DNA from: Ruegeria marisrubri
GTDB taxonomy: Bacteria; Pseudomonadota; Alphaproteobacteria; Rhodobacterales; Rhodobacteraceae
Assembly (NCBI RefSeq): GCF_001507595.1
Contig: NZ_LQBQ01000036.1
Coordinates: forward strand, 62,001 to 126,000
Direction: 5' to 3'
Length of the DNA: 64,000 nt
This document shows, one piece after another, positions 31,082 to 42,896 of this stretch (the first letter of the stretch is position 1; each line of letters opens with the position of its first letter). Position numbers and translations under genes: made by a program. The notes below the pieces were generated by a model. The model was given only the letters and a program-made list of their open reading frames with translations, had not been told where the DNA came from and made no database searches.

Positions 31082-32169
31082 TGCGGAACCGCGCCGAGAC
31101 ACTCGAGCTCGCGGCCCGCCTGCGGAGCCATTTCGAGCAGGCCGGGGCGGCGGCGGTGGAGACGCCGATCCTGCAACCGGCCGAAACCCTGCTGGACCTC
31201 TATGGCGAGGATATCCGGGGCCGGGCCTATGTGACGTCCGACGCCCTGCGGGGCGAGCAGATGCTGCGACCCGACTTTACCGTTCCGGTCGTGCAGAAGC
31301 ACATGGAGCACGGGGCCGAGCCCGCCCGCTATACCTATGCGGGCGAGGTGTTCCGGCGGCAGGAGCATGACCCGGACCGGGCCAATGAATACATCCAGGT
31401 GGGATACGAGGTGTTCGACCGCACCAATCCCGCCGCGGCAGATGCCGAGGTTTTCGCGCTGATCTTCGAGGCGCTCGAAGGGCTGCAGTTGCGTGCGGCG
31501 ACGGGCGATATCGGGGTGTTGATGGCGGCGGTGCAGGGGCTGCGGACCACCGATCGGCGCAAGGCCGCGCTGATGCGCCATATTTGGCGGCCGCGCCGGT
31601 TCCGGGCGCTGCTCGACCGGTTTGGCGGGCGCGCGCAGATGCCGCCGACGCGGGCGGCCCTGCTTGAGGCTGACGACCCGATGGCGATCGATGTGCCGTT
31701 CCTGGGCAAGCGCAGCAAGGCCGAGATTGCCGAGCGGATCGAGGCCCTGCGGGCGGATGCGGCTGCCGATCCGATCTCGGAGACGGAACTGGCGGGTCTG
31801 GAAACCCTTCTTTCGGTCCGCGAGACCATGCCCTTCGCGCTGGAACATCTGCGCGACGTGGCGGTGGACCTGCCCCAGATCAACGGCGCGCTGGACCGGG
31901 TCGAGGCGCGGATCGACGCCCTTCAGGCGCGCGGCGTCAATGTCGAAAAGCTGGATTTCGAGGCCTCCTACGGGCGCACCTCGATGGAGTATTACGACGG
32001 ATTCGTCTTTGGTTTCTATGCCGAGCGCCGTCCCGACCTTCCGCCCATCGCCACCGGCGGCCGCTATGATGCGCTGACCCGGATGCTGGGCAACGGCGCG
32101 GAAATCCCGGCGGTCGGGGGTGTGTTGCGGCCTGACCTGATGCTCGAGATCAAGGAGGCGGCACGATGA
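31081..32169 (+). CDS. hisZ: ATP phosphoribosyltransferase regulatory subunit HisZ
   Basis: HisS-paralogous protein of 362 residues without synthetase activity. It forms a hetero-octamer with short HisG and gives it histidine feedback control. It keeps the class II fold (AETLLDLYGEDIRGRAYVTS, LRPDFTVPV, YTYAGEVFRRQ, GGRYDALTRMLG) but lacks the anticodon-binding domain and the histidine-A motif, as expected. It overlaps hisS by one base and hisG by four (ATGA), so production should be coupled. Confidence 0.92.
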   Translation: MRNRAETLELAARLRSHFEQAGAAAVETPILQPAETLLDLYGEDIRGRAYVTSDALRGEQMLRPDFTVPVVQKHMEHGAEPARYTYAGEVFRRQEHDPDRANEYIQVGYEVFDRTNPAAADAEVFALIFEALEGLQLRAATGDIGVLMAAVQGLRTTDRRKAALMRHIWRPRRFRALLDRFGGRAQMPPTRAALLEADDPMAIDVPFLGKRSKAEIAERIEALRADAAADPISETELAGLETLLSVRETMPFALEHLRDVAVDLPQINGALDRVEARIDALQARGVNVEKLDFEASYGRTSMEYYDGFVFGFYAERRPDLPPIATGGRYDALTRMLGNGAEIPAVGGVLRPDLMLEIKEAAR

Positions 32170-32855
32170 GCCTGAAGCTGGGAGTGCCCTCCAAGGGGCG
32201 GCTGATGGAGAAATCCTTCGCCTGGTTCGAAAAGCGCGGCATCACCCTGTCGCGCACCGGATCCGACCGGGAATACGCGGGCCATGTGGATGGCGTGGAC
32301 GGCGTGTCGCTGGTGCTGTTGTCGGCGGGCGAGATCCCGCGCGAACTGGCGGCGGGGCGGATTCACCTGGGCATCACCGGCACCGATCTGGTGCATGAAA
32401 AACTGCCGCGCTGGGAACAGCAGGTTCAGGAGGTGGCGCCCCTGGGCTTCGGCCAGGCGGATCTGATCATCGCGGTTCCGGCCTGCTGGGTCGATGTGGA
32501 TACGCTGGACGATCTCGATGCGGCCTCGTCGGCCTTCCGGGCCAGGCACGGCCACCGGCTGCGGATCGCGACCAAGTATCACCGGCTGGTGCGCGAGTTC
32601 CTGACCGATGCCGGGGTGGCTGATTTCGCCTTGGTCGACAGCCAGGGCGCGACAGAGGGGACGGTCAAGAACGAAACCGCCGAGGCGATTGCCGACATCA
32701 CCTCGACCGGCGAGACCCTGCGGGCCAATCACCTCAAGATCCTCAGCGACGGGGTGATCCTGAAATCTCAGGCGACCCTGTGGCGCAGCCGCACGGCAGC
32801 GTACGGACCATCCGAGAAAAAAGCCCTCGACGCGATCATGGAGCGGTTGGGGTAA
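32166..32855 (+). CDS. hisG: ATP phosphoribosyltransferase, short form
   Basis: First enzyme of histidine synthesis, joining ATP and PRPP. At 229 residues it is the short HisG that lacks the C-terminal regulatory domain and needs HisZ, present just upstream. Features include LGVPSKGRLMEKS at the N-terminus, LGITGTDLVHE, and the PRPP-loop-like DSQGATEGTVKNET. Overlap with hisZ is ATGA. No terminator is obvious before the converging DUF1489 gene. Confidence 0.94.
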   Translation: MSLKLGVPSKGRLMEKSFAWFEKRGITLSRTGSDREYAGHVDGVDGVSLVLLSAGEIPRELAAGRIHLGITGTDLVHEKLPRWEQQVQEVAPLGFGQADLIIAVPACWVDVDTLDDLDAASSAFRARHGHRLRIATKYHRLVREFLTDAGVADFALVDSQGATEGTVKNETAEAIADITSTGETLRANHLKILSDGVILKSQATLWRSRTAAYGPSEKKALDAIMERLG

Positions 32856-32879
32856 CGGCGCGTCGGGGCGCGGCCCGGA

Positions 32880-33299
32880 TCACAGGACGCCGATTTCCGC
32901 CAGTGCCCGGTTCAACTCGTCCGGCAGCGTGTCGTCCTGCGCCCGCTCTTTCGGCAGGTCCGGCGGAGAGTCCTCGGGCTTGAGATAGCGCCAGCCCTGA
33001 AAGGGGCGTTTCTGCGCGCCCTGGGTGCGGTGAATCTCGGGGTCCAGCACGATGGCGCAGCGGCGGATGCCGTCCTGCCCTGTCACCTCGTCCAGACGCA
33101 GGATGCGCTGGCGGCACTGCACCACGCCCTTGATGACCCAGTAGATGGACCCTCCGTTCAGGATTTCGGCCTCGCGCTTGGGCCACATCCGGGTGATGTG
33201 GCGCGGCAGGTGGTCGTCAAAGCGCAGCCGGTAGCTGTCCTGCCACGCGGCGAGGCTGTCGACGCTCTCCGAGCCGACCGAAAGTTTGATCAGGTTCAC
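32880..33299 (-). CDS. DUF1489 family protein
   Basis: Conserved alphaproteobacterial protein of unknown function, about 139 residues from GTG 33299. The family start pattern is a short N-terminus followed by LIKL, seen here as VNLIKLSVGSESVDSLAAWQ. Other conserved parts are TRMWPKREAEIL, GGSIYWVIKG and RPFQGWRYLKPED. Alternative starts at GTG 33311 (GGGGGA site close by) or TTG 33335 would add 4-12 residues. The gene converges with hisG. A DnaA box lies at its 5' edge. Confidence 0.78.
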   Translation of the reverse strand: MNLIKLSVGSESVDSLAAWQDSYRLRFDDHLPRHITRMWPKREAEILNGGSIYWVIKGVVQCRQRILRLDEVTGQDGIRRCAIVLDPEIHRTQGAQKRPFQGWRYLKPEDSPPDLPKERAQDDTLPDELNRALAEIGVL

Positions 33300-33303
33300 G
33301 TAG

Positions 33304-33312
33304 TTATCCACA
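33304..33312 (+). promoter_or_regulatory. Consensus DnaA box upstream of nrdJ
   Basis: TTATCCACA, a perfect match to the DnaA consensus TTATNCACA, lies about 130 bases before the chosen nrdJ start and at the 5' edge of the DUF1489 gene. DnaA is known to regulate ribonucleotide reductase genes in other bacteria. A single 9-mer can occur by chance. Confidence 0.45.
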
Positions 33313-33441
33313 ACTCCCCCACAGAGTCGTCCCAAGGGTCATCTTGATATTGTAGTTCCCTGGTGCCTTTCATCAAGCTGTTGTGGCGGCAGGCGCAATG
33401 GGTTTAATATGACCGTCTCTTTCAAGACAGGGAATCACCGA

Positions 33442-35727
33442 ATGAGCCGCTTTGCCGCCCCCATCGCCGAGCAGATCTGGGACATGAAATACCGCTTCAA
33501 GAAAGCGGATGGCAGCCCGATCGATCTGACGGTCGAGGATACGTGGCGGCGCATCGCGCGGGATCTGGCGCGGATCGAACAGGATCCGGACCACTGGGAA
33601 GAGAAGTTCTATGAGGCGCTGGAGGACTTCAAGTTCCTGCCCGCCGGGCGGATCACCGCAGGAGCGGGCACCGCGCGGCAGGTGACCCTGTTCAACTGTT
33701 TCGTGATGGGCACGATCCCCGACAGCATGGGCGGCATTTTCGACATGCTGAAAGAGGCCGCGCTGACCATGCAGCAGGGCGGGGGGATCGGCTATGATTT
33801 CTCGACCATCCGGCCGCGCGGCGCAGACGTGCATGGGGTGGCCGCCGACGCCTCGGGGCCGCTGTCGTTCATGGATGTGTGGGACGCCATGTGCCGCACC
33901 ATCATGTCCGCCGGCTCGCGCCGGGGCGCGATGATGGCGACCATGCGCTGCGACCACCCGGATATCGAACAGTTCATCACCGCCAAATCCGACCCGGCCC
34001 GCCTGCGCATGTTCAACATGTCGGTGCTGGTGACCGATGCCTTCATGGATGCGGTCAAGGCCGATGGCCCGTGGGAACTGGTCTTTGACGGCAAGGTCTA
34101 TCACACGGTGCAGGCCCGCGATCTGTGGAACAAGATCATGCAGGCCACCTATGACTATGCCGAACCGGGCGTGATCTTCATCGACCGGATCAACCAGGCC
34201 AACAACCTGAGCTATTGCGAGACCATCGCCGCCACCAACCCCTGCGGCGAACAGCCCCTGCCGCCTTATGGCGCCTGCCTGCTGGGCTCGATCAACCTGA
34301 CCCGTCTGGTGGCCGACCCGTTCGAAAAAGGCGCGCGTCTCGATCTGGACGCGCTGAAGGAACTGGTCGCGACCGCCGTGCGCATGATGGACAACGTGGT
34401 CGATGTCTCGAAATTCCCGCTGCCCGAGCAGAAGAACGAGGCGCAGAACAAGCGCCGGATCGGTCTGGGCGTCACCGGACTGGCGGACGCGCTGCTGATG
34501 CTGGGCCTGCGCTATGGCTCGGACGAGGCGGCCCGCCAGACCGAGGAATGGCTGCACCAGATCGCCCGCGCGGCCTATCTGGCGTCGGTCGATCTGGCGC
34601 GCGAGAAGGGGGCCTTTCCGCTGCTGGATACGGAAAAATACCTGGCCAGCGGCACCATGCAGCAGATGGACGAGGACGTGCGCGCGGCGATCCGCGAACA
34701 CGGCATCCGCAACGCGCTCTTGACCTCGATCGCGCCCACGGGGACGATTTCGCTCTATGCCGGAAACGTCTCGTCGGGGATCGAGCCGGTCTTTGCCTAT
34801 ACCTACACCCGCAAGGTGCTGCAGAAGGACGGCTCGCGCACCGAGGAAGAGGTGGTGGACTACGCGGTGCAGATGTGGCGCGACAAGTTCGGCGACAAGG
34901 CTCTGCCCGACTACTTCGTCAACGCCCAGACGCTGACCCCGGCCGAGCACGTCAAGATGCAGGCGGCGGCCCAGAAATGGGTCGACAGCTCGATCTCGAA
35001 AACGATCAACTGCCCCGAGGACATCTCGTTCGAGGAGTTCAAGGACGTTTACATGCAGGCCTGGGATCAGGGGTGCAAGGGCTGCACCACCTATCGCCCG
35101 AACGACGTGACCGGCTCGGTCCTGAGCGTGTCGGAAAGCGCGGACAAGGCGCCGGGCGAGAGCGCCGACGCACCGCATGAACTAGATGGTGGCGACGTCA
35201 TCTACATGTCCGAACCGCTGGACCGCCCGCAATCGCTGGAGGGGTCGACCTACAAGCTGAAATGGCCCGACAGCGAGCACGCGATCTATCTGACCATCAA
35301 CGACATCATCATCGGCGGGCGGCGGCGCCCGTTCGAGGTGTTCATCAACTCCAAGAACATGGAGCACTACGCCTGGACGCTGGCCCTGACCCGCATGATC
35401 TCGGCCGTGTTCCGCCGGGGCGGTGACGTTTCTTTCGTCGTCGAGGAACTCAAGGCCGTGTTCGACCCGCGCGGCGGTGCCTGGGTGAAGGGGAAATACA
35501 TCCCCTCGATCCTGGCGGCCATCGGCGGTGTGATCGAGCAGCACCTGATCGCCATCGGTTTCCTCGAGGGTGAGGGAATGGGCCTCAAGTCCGACCCGCA
35601 GGCGCAGCAGGTGGTGAATGCCGACCTGCCCCGCGGCAAGGCCTGCCCGAGCTGCGGCCAATACGAGATGCGCATGGTCGAGGGCTGCATGACCTGCGCC
35701 AGCTGTGGCCATTCAAAATGCGGGTGA
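33442..35727 (+). CDS. nrdJ: Adenosylcobalamin-dependent ribonucleotide reductase (class II)
   Basis: Makes deoxyribonucleotides using vitamin B12 as radical source, in the cytoplasm and without need for oxygen. About 761 residues. Visible marks are the first active-site Cys in TLFNCFVMG, the NPCGEQPLPPYGACLLGSIN segment (asparagine, cysteine and glutamate of the catalytic site) and a C-terminal zinc-ribbon-like tail with CPSCGQYE and CASCGHSKCG that carries the redox-active cysteines. ATG 33442 has an AGGGA site; ATG 33409 adds 11 residues and lacks one. It implies a need for cobalamin. No strong NrdR box was found. Confidence 0.93.
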   Translation: MSRFAAPIAEQIWDMKYRFKKADGSPIDLTVEDTWRRIARDLARIEQDPDHWEEKFYEALEDFKFLPAGRITAGAGTARQVTLFNCFVMGTIPDSMGGIFDMLKEAALTMQQGGGIGYDFSTIRPRGADVHGVAADASGPLSFMDVWDAMCRTIMSAGSRRGAMMATMRCDHPDIEQFITAKSDPARLRMFNMSVLVTDAFMDAVKADGPWELVFDGKVYHTVQARDLWNKIMQATYDYAEPGVIFIDRINQANNLSYCETIAATNPCGEQPLPPYGACLLGSINLTRLVADPFEKGARLDLDALKELVATAVRMMDNVVDVSKFPLPEQKNEAQNKRRIGLGVTGLADALLMLGLRYGSDEAARQTEEWLHQIARAAYLASVDLAREKGAFPLLDTEKYLASGTMQQMDEDVRAAIREHGIRNALLTSIAPTGTISLYAGNVSSGIEPVFAYTYTRKVLQKDGSRTEEEVVDYAVQMWRDKFGDKALPDYFVNAQTLTPAEHVKMQAAAQKWVDSSISKTINCPEDISFEEFKDVYMQAWDQGCKGCTTYRPNDVTGSVLSVSESADKAPGESADAPHELDGGDVIYMSEPLDRPQSLEGSTYKLKWPDSEHAIYLTINDIIIGGRRRPFEVFINSKNMEHYAWTLALTRMISAVFRRGGDVSFVVEELKAVFDPRGGAWVKGKYIPSILAAIGGVIEQHLIAIGFLEGEGMGLKSDPQAQQVVNADLPRGKACPSCGQYEMRMVEGCMTCASCGHSKCG

Positions 35728-35910
35728 TGGAGCTGACCTGCTGTTGATGAAGCGACTGGCAATTCAGTGCCATTTGGCCTGAATTGCCTTGTGTCAACGC
35801 ATCCTGATTGGGTTGCGCCATCGAACCCGGCCGGAATGAACGAACCGCTACACGACACACGAGCTGTTGAAAGAACTGCGCTAAAAGGAAGGTAGATTCG
35901 AGGGCAATTC
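35728..35910 (+). other. Intergenic region after nrdJ
   Basis: No supportable gene is seen here. A stretch at 35760-35790 holds the pair CAATTCAGTGCC / GGCCTGAATTG, which can form an imperfect hairpin about 40 bases after the nrdJ stop; this may serve as its transcript end. Confidence 0.35.
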
Positions 35911-35937
35911 AAAAAACCGTTTTTGTCGTAAAAACGG
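35911..35937 (-). terminator. Rho-independent terminator of tRNA-Arg
   Basis: On the minus strand an 8-bp stem (CCGTTTTT / AAAAACGG) with a five-base loop is followed by six T residues, 35 bases after the tRNA 3' end. Confidence 0.8.
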
Positions 35938-35971
35938 ACTTTGGATGTCGAACGTCAACTTGCAAAAATGG

Positions 35972-36048
35972 TGGCGATCCCGGAAGGACTCGAACCCTCA
36001 ACCTGCTGATTAGAAGTCAGCTGCTCTATCCAGTTGAGCTACGGGACC
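35972..36048 (-). tRNA. tRNA-Arg (anticodon UCU)
   Basis: A 77-base cloverleaf with CCA encoded. Acceptor GGTCCCG pairs with CGGGATC (one G-T), the anticodon arm is GCTGA / TCAGC with loop CTTCTAA, which gives anticodon TCT, and the T arm GAGGG / CCTTC has loop TTCGAGT. It reads AGA codons, which are rare in this GC-rich genome. No integrase or att duplication was found next to it. Confidence 0.93.
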
Positions 36049-36070
36049 GCTGCGCCCTTTCTTGCTGGTT

Positions 36071-36547
36071 TTAACGGCCGGGTTCAAGAGCCAAGCGCAT
36101 GAATGCGCTGTTGGGATCTTCGGCGTAACCGTAAATCGGGTCGCAATAGGAATATCCCAGCGCCTCATACAGTTTGCGCGCCGCGTCATATTCGGCAAGG
36201 TGGGCGGCGCCCGTCTCAAGAACAAGGGCGCTTGCGCCGCTCTCGCGGGCCTGTTCGGCCAGGTGATCCATCATCACGCGCGCCAGTCCGCGCCCCCGGG
36301 CCGCGGCCAGAACGTGAACCGATTTCACCTCGGCGGTCCCGTCCGGCAGCGCCTTGAGCGCTCCGCAGCCGAGGGGCACGCCATCGTCATAGAGGGCCCA
36401 GAACCGCACGCCCGGTTCGCGCAGGGCGTCGGCATCCATCGTGTGATTGCTCTCGGCCGGACCAGCCTGGGCGCTGTGCGCCAGATGCGCCTGAAGGATC
36501 GGGCGCAGGTCATCCGAGGCCGGGTCGGCCTCGCGAATCTCGATCAT
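36071..36547 (-). CDS. GNAT family N-acetyltransferase
   Basis: Protein of 158 residues with the GNAT fold. The acetyl-CoA loop is AAARGRGLARVMM (about 82-94), preceded by the beta-4 strand AEVKSVHV, and the C-terminal half has LETGAAHLAEYDAARKLYEA, then LGYSYCDPI. The substrate is unknown; the split of substrate-binding features resembles small-molecule acetyltransferases. It starts immediately after the stop of the NDUFS4-like gene with no spacing, so the two are probably co-transcribed. It ends just before the tRNA-Arg gene. Confidence 0.83.
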   Translation of the reverse strand: MIEIREADPASDDLRPILQAHLAHSAQAGPAESNHTMDADALREPGVRFWALYDDGVPLGCGALKALPDGTAEVKSVHVLAAARGRGLARVMMDHLAEQARESGASALVLETGAAHLAEYDAARKLYEALGYSYCDPIYGYAEDPNSAFMRLALEPGR

Positions 36548-36859
36548 TCAGTGGGTCCAGGGACCGCGGCGGTCGGTTGCGAAATTCTCGCCATAGCCAC
36601 GGGGCCGCAGGTTGGGCTTGCGCTTGTGCGGCTCGGTGACCAGCGCGTCGATGCCGTGCGCCTTGGCGTAGTCCAGCGCCTCTTCCTTGGTGTCAAAGCG
36701 CAGACGCACCTGGGTCTGCGTATCCCGCGATGAGGTCCACCCCATCAACGGGTCCACCTCGCGCGCCGAGGCGGGCGCATATTCCAGAACCCATTTCCGG
36801 GTCTTGGCCATACCCGAAGTCATCGCGTTTCTTGCAGGTTGATAAATCCGTGCGCGCAT
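36548..36859 (-). CDS. NDUFS4-like ETC complex I subunit
   Basis: Protein of 103 residues of the ETC complex I subunit conserved region family, homologous to mitochondrial NDUFS4. It is found in alphaproteobacterial complex I as a supernumerary subunit at the peripheral arm. The sequence shows [33 protein letters not shown], the [20 protein letters not shown] segment and the C-terminal [13 protein letters not shown] typical of the family. ATG 36859 has a GGAGAC site. It is separate from any nuo operon, which is usual. The downstream GNAT begins at its stop. Confidence 0.9.
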   Translation of the reverse strand: MRARIYQPARNAMTSGMAKTRKWVLEYAPASAREVDPLMGWTSSRDTQTQVRLRFDTKEEALDYAKAHGIDALVTEPHKRKPNLRPRGYGENFATDRRGPWTH

Positions 36860-37020
36860 GGGGTGTCTCCGCAAAGGCTTTGGCTTCGCCCCTATATGCG
36901 CCAGAGCGTGCGCCTCGGCAAGGCCGGAAAGGTCGCAGGGCGGCCGTTGCGCCACCAGCTTGCTTGCGACGGTGAGGTGGCCCGGATATACCGTCGGACA
37001 ACAATCTGCATGAGGGTTCC

Positions 37021-38676
37021 GTGTCCGTCGACCTCCTTTCCCGCATCAAGAGCGACCTGGCCGTCGGCAAAACCGCCGCGGCCCTGAAGCGCGCCCAGAA
37101 AGAAGCCAAGAAGCAGCCCAAGAACGCTGCCCTGCAAAACGCGGCCGGCATCTGCATGACCCACGCCAAGGGCAACCGCGACGCCATCCCGTATTTCCAG
37201 AAGGCGGTGAAGCTGGCGCCCGGAAATCTCGAGTTCAATTTCAACTATGTCCAGGCCCTCGCGTCCGGCGGATACCCGGAAAAGGCGCGCAAGCTGGCGG
37301 ACGGGCTGCTCGAGAAACATGGCGGCCAGCCCCGCCTGTATTACATCCTGGCCCATACCTGTTTCGCCCAGTCCGACTTCCTGGGCACGATTGACTGGGC
37401 GACAAGGGCAATCGCCGGGCAGAAATCGATGATCGAGGCCTATGACCTGCGCGGCAAGGCCTATACCGAGCTCAACCGCTCAGAGGATGCCCTGGCCGAT
37501 TTCCGGGCGATGCTGAAACGTGATCCCCACAACCGGCAGGCGATGCTCAACGCCGCCTATCATCTCAACGAACTCGGGCGGCAGGAGGAGTCCTGCGAGA
37601 TTTACAAACGGGCCTTTGCACAGAACCCCGGCAAGGTCTCGCCGCTGTTCGCCCTGTCCAAGCTGGAAAAGAAATCCGAGCTTCCGAAGATGTTGAACGT
37701 CCTGCGGGACCGGCTTCAGAATACCGACCTGGGGCGAGGCGAACGCATGACCTTGCTCTTCGCGACCGCGAATGTACTCGACCGGCTCGGCGAAAAGGTC
37801 GAATCCATGGAGATGTTCGACCAGGCGCAAGCCATTGCGACCCGGATGCGGCCCTATGACATGGGTCCGTGGCGACGTGAACTTGAACGCACAAAGGCGC
37901 TGTTCCCATCGGTTCCCGATTTTGACATGCCCGAAGATGAGCCCAAACCGATCTTCGTGGTGGGGCAGCCTCGGTCGGGGACGACCCTGCTCGAGATGAT
38001 GCTGACCAGGCCCCAGGGCGTCGCCCCGATGGGAGAGTTGACGGCGGGCCTGCGCCTTTACGGCAAGTATTTCGCCGACGCCGAGGCCGTGAGCGCCGAC
38101 ATGGTGCGCAACTTTGCGGCTGATTTCAGGGCCGAACTGCCGCCCGTGCCCGAAGGAACCATCGCCTTCGTGGACAAGAACCCGTTCAACTATCGCCACA
38201 TCGGCCTGTTGCTGGCGGCCTTTCCGAATGCCGCGATCATCAACCTTGCACGCGATCCGCGCGACGTGGCCCTGTCCATGTGGAAGCAGAACTTCAGCTC
38301 CGACACGATGAACTTTGCGCGGCGGATGAAGGGCATCGCCGAGCACGCGAACCTGTATCGCGAGTATATCCGGCACTGGGAAAGCGTCTGCGCCGATCGT
38401 TTCATCACGGTGAACTATGCCGATCTGGTGTCGGACCCGCAGGACCAGACGCGCCGGATATCCGAGTTCGTCGGCCTGGACTGGTCCGAAGAGATGGTCC
38501 ACCCCGAAGCCAACACCGCGCGCGTTCGGACCGCCTCGATCAACCAGGTGCGCCAGAAGGTGCATACCAAGTCGATCGGTGCTTGGCAGGCCCATGCCGA
38601 CCGGCTGCGCGAGATGGTCCGGGAACTGGACCCGGCGCTCTGGCCCGAGGTCGAGGGCGCCGGCGGTCGGGGGTAA
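37021..38676 (+). CDS. TPR-repeat sulfotransferase family protein
   Basis: Protein of 551 residues. The N-terminal half (about 1-290) is made of tetratricopeptide helices, including [34 protein letters not shown] and [18 protein letters not shown]. The C-terminal half (from about 315) is a sulfotransferase domain: the PAPS 5'-phosphosulfate loop is [13 protein letters not shown], and the 3'-phosphate site is in [14 protein letters not shown]. The start is GTG 37021 with a GAGGG site. The acceptor (carbohydrate, lipid or peptide) is unknown. Monocistronic. Confidence 0.82.
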   Translation: MSVDLLSRIKSDLAVGKTAAALKRAQKEAKKQPKNAALQNAAGICMTHAKGNRDAIPYFQKAVKLAPGNLEFNFNYVQALASGGYPEKARKLADGLLEKHGGQPRLYYILAHTCFAQSDFLGTIDWATRAIAGQKSMIEAYDLRGKAYTELNRSEDALADFRAMLKRDPHNRQAMLNAAYHLNELGRQEESCEIYKRAFAQNPGKVSPLFALSKLEKKSELPKMLNVLRDRLQNTDLGRGERMTLLFATANVLDRLGEKVESMEMFDQAQAIATRMRPYDMGPWRRELERTKALFPSVPDFDMPEDEPKPIFVVGQPRSGTTLLEMMLTRPQGVAPMGELTAGLRLYGKYFADAEAVSADMVRNFAADFRAELPPVPEGTIAFVDKNPFNYRHIGLLLAAFPNAAIINLARDPRDVALSMWKQNFSSDTMNFARRMKGIAEHANLYREYIRHWESVCADRFITVNYADLVSDPQDQTRRISEFVGLDWSEEMVHPEANTARVRTASINQVRQKVHTKSIGAWQAHADRLREMVRELDPALWPEVEGAGGRG

Positions 38677-38712
38677 CGCCCCGAGCGCCCCACGGCCCAA
38701 GTCGGTGCCATT

Positions 38713-40395
38713 CTAGAGTTCAATGCCTTCGAGGCGCCCCTGGGGGCTGCGTATCGCGGCCGCCAGACTGTTCCTGAACCTGTCCTGCGATGGTGGAAGC
38801 ACAGGGCACCGGGAACATACGTTCGGAGTGGGGTCCAGGCTCGCCGCCCGTGCAAAGGCCGTCTTGGCGGCCCCCTGATCCCCGGCCTCGCGCAGGGCAA
38901 GGGCGTGCATCAGGTGCATCGCGCGCTCTTTCGGGCGGGTGTCGGCGGCCATGCGGGCCTCGGACGCAGCCATGTCATACCGGCCCGCGCAGTACAGCGC
39001 CGCCGCCCGCAGAAAGCGCCGATAGGGGATCATCGGGTTGTGGACCTGCCGTTGCAGCAACAGGCCGAACCTGTCGGCGGCCCCGGCAAAGTCCTCCTCG
39101 GTCATCAGGATGTGACCATCAAGCTCGTGGTTCTCGGCATAGGCCGGGTTCAGGTCGCGGCTGCGCTGCAGGTCCGCCCGCGCGCCCTCGGCATCCTGCA
39201 GGCAGTTGATCCGGAAATAGCCTCGCGCCCAAAAGACGTAATCGCTGCTGGGGCTCTGCTCGACCGCCGTGTCCAGATCGGTTTCGAGCGTGTCGCGCAA
39301 CTCGTCGGGCAGAGGCTCGTACCTGGCGGCACTCAGCATGATTTCCGCCTCGGCCCGCATCGCCAGCGCCACCCCGTCCTTGGGATTCATCCGTTTCGCC
39401 CGCTTCATCAGCCGCAGCCCCTCTGACCAGTCGTCATAGGTCAGCCGATAGAACGCGTTCGCGGCCCGCGCCCGCAGTTCGGAAATGCTGAGGTCCTCTT
39501 CGGGGATATGGGCCAGCCGGTCGCCGTCAAACGCGTTCGTCTGGATCCGCAGGTCGGCCTCGGCCCGTTCCAGAACGACATCGCAGAAATCAAAGATGTC
39601 ATCCGTTTCCCGGTCATAGCTTTCCGACCAGACGGGCCGCCCTTCCGACCTTAGCACCAGCGTCAGGCTGAGCCGCCCCTTGCCGCCCGCCACGCGCAGG
39701 CGGCTGCGCAGGTCATAGGTCGCATCCTCGACCGGCATTGCCGCCGCGTCCAGAATGACGACCCCCACCCGCCGCGACATCCGGATCACCAGCTGATCAT
39801 GCAGATCCCCGGCCAAGGCCGCCGTTTCCGCATCCAGCGGCGCATATTCGATGGCGCCGACCGCGATCGAGGTGATCCCGCCGGGATCGTTGCCGCGTTG
39901 CCGGCTGGCGCGCCATTGATAAAGCCGAACCGGTTGCGCGATGTTCTTGAGCCGGAATATCCCCGCATCCTTGAGTTCCGACGCCACCGGCCCCGAAAGC
40001 TGGCGAAACAGGTCCTCCGACACCATCAAGCCTCCGGGCGGGGCCTCGGCCTCGATCCGCTGGGCGATGTTCAGTCCCGAGCCATAGATGTCATCCCCAT
40101 CCGAGACGACCTCGCCGATATGCGCCCCGATGCGCAGTTTCAGCGCGCTTGCCGTTTGCAGCGCCGACTGGATCTCCATGGCGCCTTCGACGCAGGAGGC
40201 GACGCTGCCAAAGGATATGATCCAGCCATCCCCGAGCCGCTTGAGAATCGTGCCCTCATGAGCATTCACCAAGGGTTCCAGCAGGTCGGCGTGCAGCTTG
40301 CGCACGGCCTCGATGGTGGCCGCCTGATCGCTTTCCATCATCGCCGTGTATCCGACGATGTCCGCGAACATCAGAACGGCCAACCGGCTCTCCAT
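38713..40395 (-). CDS. Class III adenylate/guanylate cyclase with C-terminal TPR region
   Basis: Protein of 560 residues. The N-terminal cyclase domain (about 1-160) has the metal-binding Asp12 (MFADIVGY) and Asp56 (LKRLGDGWII) and the transition-state pair Asn109 and Arg113 (SGLNIAQRIE). The middle (about 180-300) resembles a TolB-N-like sensory region found in cyclases of this type. The C-terminal 260 residues are TPR-like helices. It is soluble, with no membrane segment. It would make cAMP (or cGMP) in response to a signal read by the C-terminal part; nucleotide choice is not decided. It converges with the sulfotransferase gene. Confidence 0.83.
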   Translation of the reverse strand: MESRLAVLMFADIVGYTAMMESDQAATIEAVRKLHADLLEPLVNAHEGTILKRLGDGWIISFGSVASCVEGAMEIQSALQTASALKLRIGAHIGEVVSDGDDIYGSGLNIAQRIEAEAPPGGLMVSEDLFRQLSGPVASELKDAGIFRLKNIAQPVRLYQWRASRQRGNDPGGITSIAVGAIEYAPLDAETAALAGDLHDQLVIRMSRRVGVVILDAAAMPVEDATYDLRSRLRVAGGKGRLSLTLVLRSEGRPVWSESYDRETDDIFDFCDVVLERAEADLRIQTNAFDGDRLAHIPEEDLSISELRARAANAFYRLTYDDWSEGLRLMKRAKRMNPKDGVALAMRAEAEIMLSAARYEPLPDELRDTLETDLDTAVEQSPSSDYVFWARGYFRINCLQDAEGARADLQRSRDLNPAYAENHELDGHILMTEEDFAGAADRFGLLLQRQVHNPMIPYRRFLRAAALYCAGRYDMAASEARMAADTRPKERAMHLMHALALREAGDQGAAKTAFARAASLDPTPNVCSRCPVLPPSQDRFRNSLAAAIRSPQGRLEGIEL

Positions 40396-40559
40396 TCCCC
40401 CTTCTCCCTGCTGATGCCAACCACTCTAGAGCAGGGCGGCCGTTCAAGAAACCTTGATGCGGGGACGGCTTTCCGCAGGAAATGCCGCCACAATCGCCCC
40501 GGGGGGTTGAACCCTGCTGCGAAGGGATCAATCTTGGCAGATCGAGGAGCCGACCAGAC

Positions 40560-42746
<2,187 letters not shown>

Positions 42747-42896
42747 CGCGCAGGGTAAATTTCGCATTCCCGGCGCGACGGACTGCACAAGCCAGACAGT
42801 GAAAACCAACCGAAAACTGCTGCATTCAGCGCCGCACCATTTTTTGCACGATCAGTAAGGGAATTTACGATTTCTTTACACGATTGTATTTTCTGA

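Noticed and set aside
33330..33441. NrdR box upstream of nrdJ
   Set aside because: Only a partial match (ACAATATCAAG on the minus strand) without the paired second box.
35972..36048. tRNA-Arg as an integration site
   Set aside because: No integrase, no duplicated tRNA 3' end and no composition shift next to it.
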